In this document: positions 5,149 through 8,297 of the stretch, piece by piece
Layout of the letters: every line of letters starts with the position of its first letter
Position numbering within the stretch: the first letter of the stretch is position 1
Program-made: the position numbers and the translations under genes
Notes under the pieces: model-generated
The model's database searches: none
What the model saw: the letters and a program-made list of their open reading frames with translations, nothing else
Told to the model about the DNA's origin: nothing
Source of the DNA: Archangium sp.
Lineage (GTDB): Bacteria; Myxococcota; Myxococcia; Myxococcales; Myxococcaceae
NCBI GenBank assembly: GCA_016793585.1
Contig: JAEUJR010000114.1
Location: 1 to 8,297 of the forward strand
DNA length: 8,297 nt
Reading direction: 5' to 3'

Positions 5149-6072
5149 ATGCCCTGGACCATCGCAGACGCTCCCGATCTCACTGGCAAACGAATCGTCA
5201 TCACCGGCGCCAACTCGGGCCTCGGCCTCGAGGCCACGCGTCACCTCGTGTCGAAGAACGCCTCGATCGTGATGGCCTGCCGCAACACGCAGAAGGGCGA
5301 AGAGGCTGCGGCCGGCGTGCGCGCACAGGTGCCGACGGCCAGCATCGACGTGATGGCGCTCGACCTCTCGTCACTCGCGAGCATCGCGGCCTTCTCGAAG
5401 GCGCTCGCCGCGAAGTACCCCGTCATCGACGTGTTGATGAACAACGCCGGCGTCATGGCGCTGCCGTTCTCGAAGACCGCCGACGGCTTCGAGATGCAGA
5501 TCGGCACCAACCACCTCGGCCACTTCGCGCTCACCGCGCAGGTGCTGCCGCTGCTCGAGGCCGCGAGCGCGCCGCGCATCGTGAGCGTCTCGTCGAACGC
5601 GCACCTCATCGGGAAGATCAAGCTCGACGACCTGAACTCCGAGAAGTCGTATTCGAAGTGGCCGGCCTACGGGCAGTCGAAGCTGGCGAACCTGCTCTTC
5701 ATCTACGAGCTCGAGCGCTGGCTGCGAAAGCACGGGAAGAAGAGCATCGCGGTGGCTGCGCACCCCGGCTACTCGTCGACGAACCTGCAGACGGTCGGCG
5801 CGAAGATGGAGAAGTCGTCGGTGGGCGAGTGGTTCATGAAGCTCGGCAACTCGTTGCTCGCGCAGTCGGCCGAGATGGGCTCGCTGCCGCAGGTCTACGC
5901 CGCCGTGCACCCGGACGTGAAAGGTGGCCAGTACTTCGGCCCCGACGGCTTCATGGCGCAGGCGGGGTTCCCGAAGCTGGTCGAGTCGAACGCGGCGTCT
6001 CACGACGAGGCGGTGGCCGCGAAGCTCTGGGCGCTGTCGGAGCAGCTCACGAAGGTGTCGTTTCAGCCCTGA
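5149..6072 (+). CDS. Retinol-dehydrogenase/WWOX-like short-chain dehydrogenase (307 aa)
   Basis: This SDR has TGANSGLG (residues 19-26), ACRN at 43-46 (Arg there usually favours NADP(H)), LDLSS at 71-75, NNAGVM at 98-103, TNHLGHF with the structural Asn at 121, VSVSS at 145-149, and the catalytic Y174-x3-K178 in AYGQSKLAN. AAHPGYSSTNL follows at 203-213. This motif set is typical of the retinol-dehydrogenase and WW-domain-oxidoreductase-like branch, here without WW domains, signal peptide or membrane anchor. Length is normal for the family. It probably reduces or oxidises a hydrophobic alcohol, aldehyde or ketone in the cytoplasm; the substrate cannot be read from sequence. It lies 24 nt after the lipoprotein gene on the same strand. 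Its 3' end overlaps that of the opposing DUF418 gene by 10 nt. It is only distantly similar to the HSDL2-like enzyme in the same window. Confidence 0.9.
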   Translation: MPWTIADAPDLTGKRIVITGANSGLGLEATRHLVSKNASIVMACRNTQKGEEAAAGVRAQVPTASIDVMALDLSSLASIAAFSKALAAKYPVIDVLMNNAGVMALPFSKTADGFEMQIGTNHLGHFALTAQVLPLLEAASAPRIVSVSSNAHLIGKIKLDDLNSEKSYSKWPAYGQSKLANLLFIYELERWLRKHGKKSIAVAAHPGYSSTNLQTVGAKMEKSSVGEWFMKLGNSLLAQSAEMGSLPQVYAAVHPDVKGGQYFGPDGFMAQAGFPKLVESNAASHDEAVAAKLWALSEQLTKVSFQP

Positions 6073-7232
6073 CCCTGGCCGAGCGAGAAGTCTCCGCGCG
6101 AGAGCCCGCGCCACACCGCCTCGAGCGGGCCGACTCGATACCGGCTCGTCCACCACCAGGCCATCAGCAGCTGAAGGCTCCAGAAGAGGAAGGGCGCGAC
6201 GAAGAGCGCGGCGCGGCTCCAGGTGCCGAACTGGTTGAGGCCGTGGCCGTAGAAGACGAGCGTGCCGACGACCGAGTGCATCAGGTACGCGCTGAAGGCG
6301 ACGCGGCCCAACCGGCCGATGGCCTGCACGATGATGGCGTCTGCGCTCCGATGGGCCCACGTCACCACGCTCAGCCCGAGGCCCGCCGCGACGCCCATCG
6401 AGCCCAGCTCGTGGAGTGACTGCGCGTACAGCCAGGTGCGGAAGTCGAAGTTCGACGCCCACTGCAGCCACAGCCCGGCGCCCGAGACGAGCAGCCCGAA
6501 GCCCAGCGCCAGCGGAGCCCACGGCCACCAGGGAATCGGCGAGTCCTTCTCGAAGACGCGTGCGCGCAGGGCAGCCATGCCCAGCAGCATGCAGCCGCCC
6601 GCCCGCCAGCCCGTCTCGAGCACGAGGCTCGTCGTCTGCTGGTCGAACGAGATGGCGGCGCGCAACGGCAGCTGCGTGAGCCACCCGCCGCGAAAGGCGG
6701 TCAGCTCGGCCTGCGCCGTCGAGGCGTCGTAGTGCAGGTGCACGTCGGCCACGAGCGCGGCTGGCAGGTCGTCGAGCAGAATCGCTCCGACCGCAGCCAC
6801 GAGCGGAGAGACGAGCAGCAGCGCGAAGCCCACCGTCACCTGGCGCCGCACCGACCAGTCCTTCGCGCCGAGGCCGAGCAGCACCAGGCCCGTCACCCCG
6901 TACGCAAAGAGCACGTCGCCGAACCAGATGAGGTACCCATGCACGCAGCCGAAGACCATCAGCCACACCAGCCGGCGCCTGGGGTTCGACGAGTCTCCCG
7001 CGAGCACGAGCGAGGCGCCGAAGAGCGTCGAGAAGAGGCTGATGAACTTGAAGTCGAAGAAGAGGCGGCTGAGCGACCAGGCGACGCCGTCGAGCCCTTC
7101 GAGCGAGCCGTAGGCGCTCGGGTTCAGGTACGCGGCGTGCGGCAGCGCGAACGCCTGAATGTTCATGACGAGAATGCCGAGCAGCGCGACCCCGCGCAGC
7201 ACGTCGATGGAGGCGACTCGTCGGGTGGCCAT
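6063..7232 (-). CDS. DUF418 (YeiB-type) multi-pass membrane protein (389 aa)
   Basis: The N-terminus RRVASIDVLRGVALLGILVM is the classic opening of DUF418/YeiB and related membrane acyltransferase-like proteins. Hydrophobic stretches near residues 14-30, 60-80, 88-122, 132-153, 205-225, 236-258, 275-293, 306-330 and 338-360 indicate about ten spans. The C-terminal DUF418 region shows LGRVAFSAYLMHSVVGTLVF (308-327) and RYRVGPLEAVWRGLSRG (364-380), matching the usual R-x-GPxExxWR signature. The family is uncharacterised biochemically and related in fold to membrane acyltransferases; transport or acyl transfer has been suggested from that relationship only. The ATG at 7232 lies 24 nt after the stop of the hydrolase gene on the same strand, so it is likely co-transcribed. 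A GCTACAGT hexamer in the gap may also give it a promoter of its own. Confidence 0.9.
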   Translation of the reverse strand: MATRRVASIDVLRGVALLGILVMNIQAFALPHAAYLNPSAYGSLEGLDGVAWSLSRLFFDFKFISLFSTLFGASLVLAGDSSNPRRRLVWLMVFGCVHGYLIWFGDVLFAYGVTGLVLLGLGAKDWSVRRQVTVGFALLLVSPLVAAVGAILLDDLPAALVADVHLHYDASTAQAELTAFRGGWLTQLPLRAAISFDQQTTSLVLETGWRAGGCMLLGMAALRARVFEKDSPIPWWPWAPLALGFGLLVSGAGLWLQWASNFDFRTWLYAQSLHELGSMGVAAGLGLSVVTWAHRSADAIIVQAIGRLGRVAFSAYLMHSVVGTLVFYGHGLNQFGTWSRAALFVAPFLFWSLQLLMAWWWTSRYRVGPLEAVWRGLSRGDFSLGQGQG

Positions 7233-7243
7233 GCCGCGCCGCG

Positions 7244-7249
7244 ACTGTA
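7244..7249 (-). promoter_or_regulatory. Candidate -10 element (GCTACAGT) before the DUF418 gene
   Basis: CGGCTACAGT on the minus strand ends 11 nt before the ATG at 7232, within the short gap after the hydrolase stop. It fits TANNNT exactly. No Shine-Dalgarno is visible in the GC-only bases that follow. Confidence 0.4.
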
Positions 7250-7256
7250 GCCGCCG

Positions 7257-7940
7257 TCAGGGAGGTGTGGCGGCCGAACGTGCCAGCGCGACCCAGGCCG
7301 CGAGGTGCTCGGCGGTCGCCGACTGCGTGAGCCGGTGGTCGTCGTCGACGACCAGCAGCCGTGCCCGCGTGCCCGACACCAGCCGGCGCGAGTGCTCGAG
7401 GGGCACCGTCTCGTCCTTCGTGCCGTGCACCACGAGCACGCCCGCGACGACCTCGTCGGGAACGCCCGCGAAGCCCGGGTGACGGCGCTGCCAGCCGCGC
7501 TCGGTGACGCGTTCGTGCGCAGGGCAGAGGAGCACCGTCGGCCCACGCCACAGGCCACGGCGCAGCAGCTCGAGAGACACTGCTCCGCCGAACGACGAGC
7601 CGAGCACGACATCGGGCCTGGCGAGCTCGAGCTGACGGCGCTGCACCTCGACGCTGCGCTCGAGCACGCGCCGGGTGACGAGCGCCTTCACGGGAAAGAA
7701 CGCGCCGTACGCGACGACGGCTGCGACTGCTGCCAACGACGGCCACGACGACAGCACCCCGCCGATGACGAGCGCGAGGCTGACGAGGGCCCAGAGCGCG
7801 ATGAGTGGATCTCGCAGCGCGTACTTTCGCGAGCAGGGCATGAGCACCGCGGTGACGTCGAAGCCGGCCTCGGCGAGCAGCTTCGCCTTCTTGCCCGTTG
7901 GCCCCGACTCGAGGCCGTGCACGTACATCACGCGAGTCAT
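7257..7940 (-). CDS. Alpha/beta hydrolase with an inserted transmembrane hairpin (227 aa)
   Basis: The hydrolase fold is marked by VMYVHGLESGPTGKKAK (residues 4-20, first strand and oxyanion loop), the nucleophile elbow GSSFGG (Ser 116), GTKDETVP with the probable catalytic Asp 176, and DDDHRL with His 202. Between the first strand and the elbow, two hydrophobic helices (about 47-63, PLIALWALVSLALVIGG near its start, and 67-83, AAVAAVVAYGAFF) would anchor the enzyme in the inner membrane, in the place where soluble relatives have ordinary strands and helices. The substrate is unknown; an esterase, thioesterase or lipase role is inferred from the triad. The ATG at 7940 overlaps the stop of the upstream deacetylase gene as ATGA, giving translational coupling. 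Reading upstream of this ATG yields only an Arg/His-rich shadow of the deacetylase frame, so the longer ORF start is rejected. Confidence 0.8.
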   Translation of the reverse strand: MTRVMYVHGLESGPTGKKAKLLAEAGFDVTAVLMPCSRKYALRDPLIALWALVSLALVIGGVLSSWPSLAAVAAVVAYGAFFPVKALVTRRVLERSVEVQRRQLELARPDVVLGSSFGGAVSLELLRRGLWRGPTVLLCPAHERVTERGWQRRHPGFAGVPDEVVAGVLVVHGTKDETVPLEHSRRLVSGTRARLLVVDDDHRLTQSATAEHLAAWVALARSAATPP

Positions 7941-8297
7941 GTGCCCTGGTTCCAGAAGGGGCGCTGGGCGCTCCACGTGTCGGCGATGGCGCGCTTCGTC
8001 GACGGGCCGACGCCGGTGGGGAACTCGTCGGTGCGTGCGCCGCTCAACACCTCGACGCACGCGTGCACCGACTGCGCGAGGCCGTCGAGGTCGTAGCCAC
8101 CCTCGAGCAGCAGCACGAGCTTGCCGCCGCAGGCCTCGGTCGCGAGCTGTTTCATGGCGCTCGCCATCGCCGCGAAGCCGCGCTCGCTCACGTTCATGCC
8201 GCCGATGGGGTCGGCCAGGTGCGGGTCGAAGCCGGCCGACACCAGCACGAGGTCGGGCGAGAACTGCCGTGCGATGGGCAGGAAGACGTCGTGAAAG
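7937..8297 (-). CDS. Histone-deacetylase-family protein, C-terminal part (5' end beyond window)
   Basis: The last 119 codons are present and the frame stays open to the right edge (FHDVFLPIARQFSPDLVLVS at the border). The motif SAGFDPHLADPIGGMNVSER carries the third zinc-ligand Asp (codon 8225-8227), and LLLEGGYDLDGLAQSV carries the active-site Gly-Gly-Tyr (Tyr codon 8093-8095). These are the hallmarks of the arginase/deacetylase fold shared by class II HDACs, bacterial acetoin-utilisation AcuC-type proteins and acetylpolyamine amidohydrolases. It would remove acetyl or other acyl groups from lysine or polyamine substrates. The upstream Asp-x-His ligands are outside the window. The GTG at 8248 is an internal Val codon, not a start. 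The stop overlaps the ATG of the alpha/beta hydrolase (ATGA), making it the first visible gene of a minus-strand operon. Confidence 0.9.
   Translation of the reverse strand, partial: FHDVFLPIARQFSPDLVLVSAGFDPHLADPIGGMNVSERGFAAMASAMKQLATEACGGKLVLLLEGGYDLDGLAQSVHACVEVLSGARTDEFPTGVGPSTKRAIADTWSAQRPFWNQGT

Noticed and set aside
5371..7746. A 791-aa open frame on the minus strand
   Set aside because: It crosses the second SDR, the DUF418 gene and the hydrolase in another frame, and its translation is Arg/Ala-rich low complexity with no domain. It is a by-product of high GC at codon third positions.
7941..8060. Upstream extension of the alpha/beta hydrolase to 8060
   Set aside because: The extra 40 residues are an Arg/His-rich shadow of the deacetylase reading frame, and the conserved hydrolase start motif begins right after the ATG at 7940.
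1..8297. A defence island, toxin-antitoxin pair or mobile element
   Set aside because: No transposase, integrase, nuclease, toxin-like gene, inverted-repeat ends or shift in base composition was seen; the genes look like ordinary chromosomal content.

Overview
The window looks like chromosomal DNA from a myxobacterium (Myxococcota). It is very GC-rich with strong G/C bias at third codon positions. It carries a lipoprotein with a DGG/DAG linker and a MopE-type Asp/Cys-rich motif, and LuxR-type regulators of a style common in that phylum. The assignment rests on protein style only. No rRNA, tRNA, insertion sequence, phage gene or CRISPR array was seen, and no gene-free stretch exceeds 90 bases.

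Layout from left to right. A minus-strand gene runs off the left edge and is probably the N-terminus of GrpE. Divergent from it are two translationally coupled plus-strand regulators: an 85-aa protein that is little more than a LuxR/GerE helix-turn-helix, then a 337-aa protein ending in a second such domain. A minus-strand gene for a coiled-coil protein with a Lys/Ala/Pro-rich, histone H1-like tail converges on them. Then come a small plus-strand gene of unknown function (67 aa) and, convergent with it, a minus-strand pair: an HSDL2-like short-chain dehydrogenase followed by a 72-aa single-span membrane protein. Divergent from that pair is a plus-strand lipoprotein (TIG-like domain, Asp-Gly linker, MopE-like motif, beta-propeller), followed by a retinol-dehydrogenase-like short-chain dehydrogenase. 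The right end is a minus-strand run read from the right edge: a histone-deacetylase-family protein (5' end outside the window), an alpha/beta hydrolase overlapping it by ATGA, and a DUF418 multi-pass membrane protein.

The genes are tightly packed. Opposing genes end 5 or 6 nt apart, or overlap by 10 nt, with no classical hairpin-plus-T terminator between them. The strongest unlisted signal is a shared start-site architecture. Seven gene starts have GCTA followed by a TANNNT-like hexamer a few bases upstream, and six of these have little or no room for a leader. This suggests leaderless or near-leaderless transcription.

I did not find a clear undescribed defence or mobile system. The items most worth following are the GCTA start signal, the hydrolase with a membrane hairpin inserted in its fold, the deacetylase-hydrolase-DUF418 run, and the two unrecognised small proteins.
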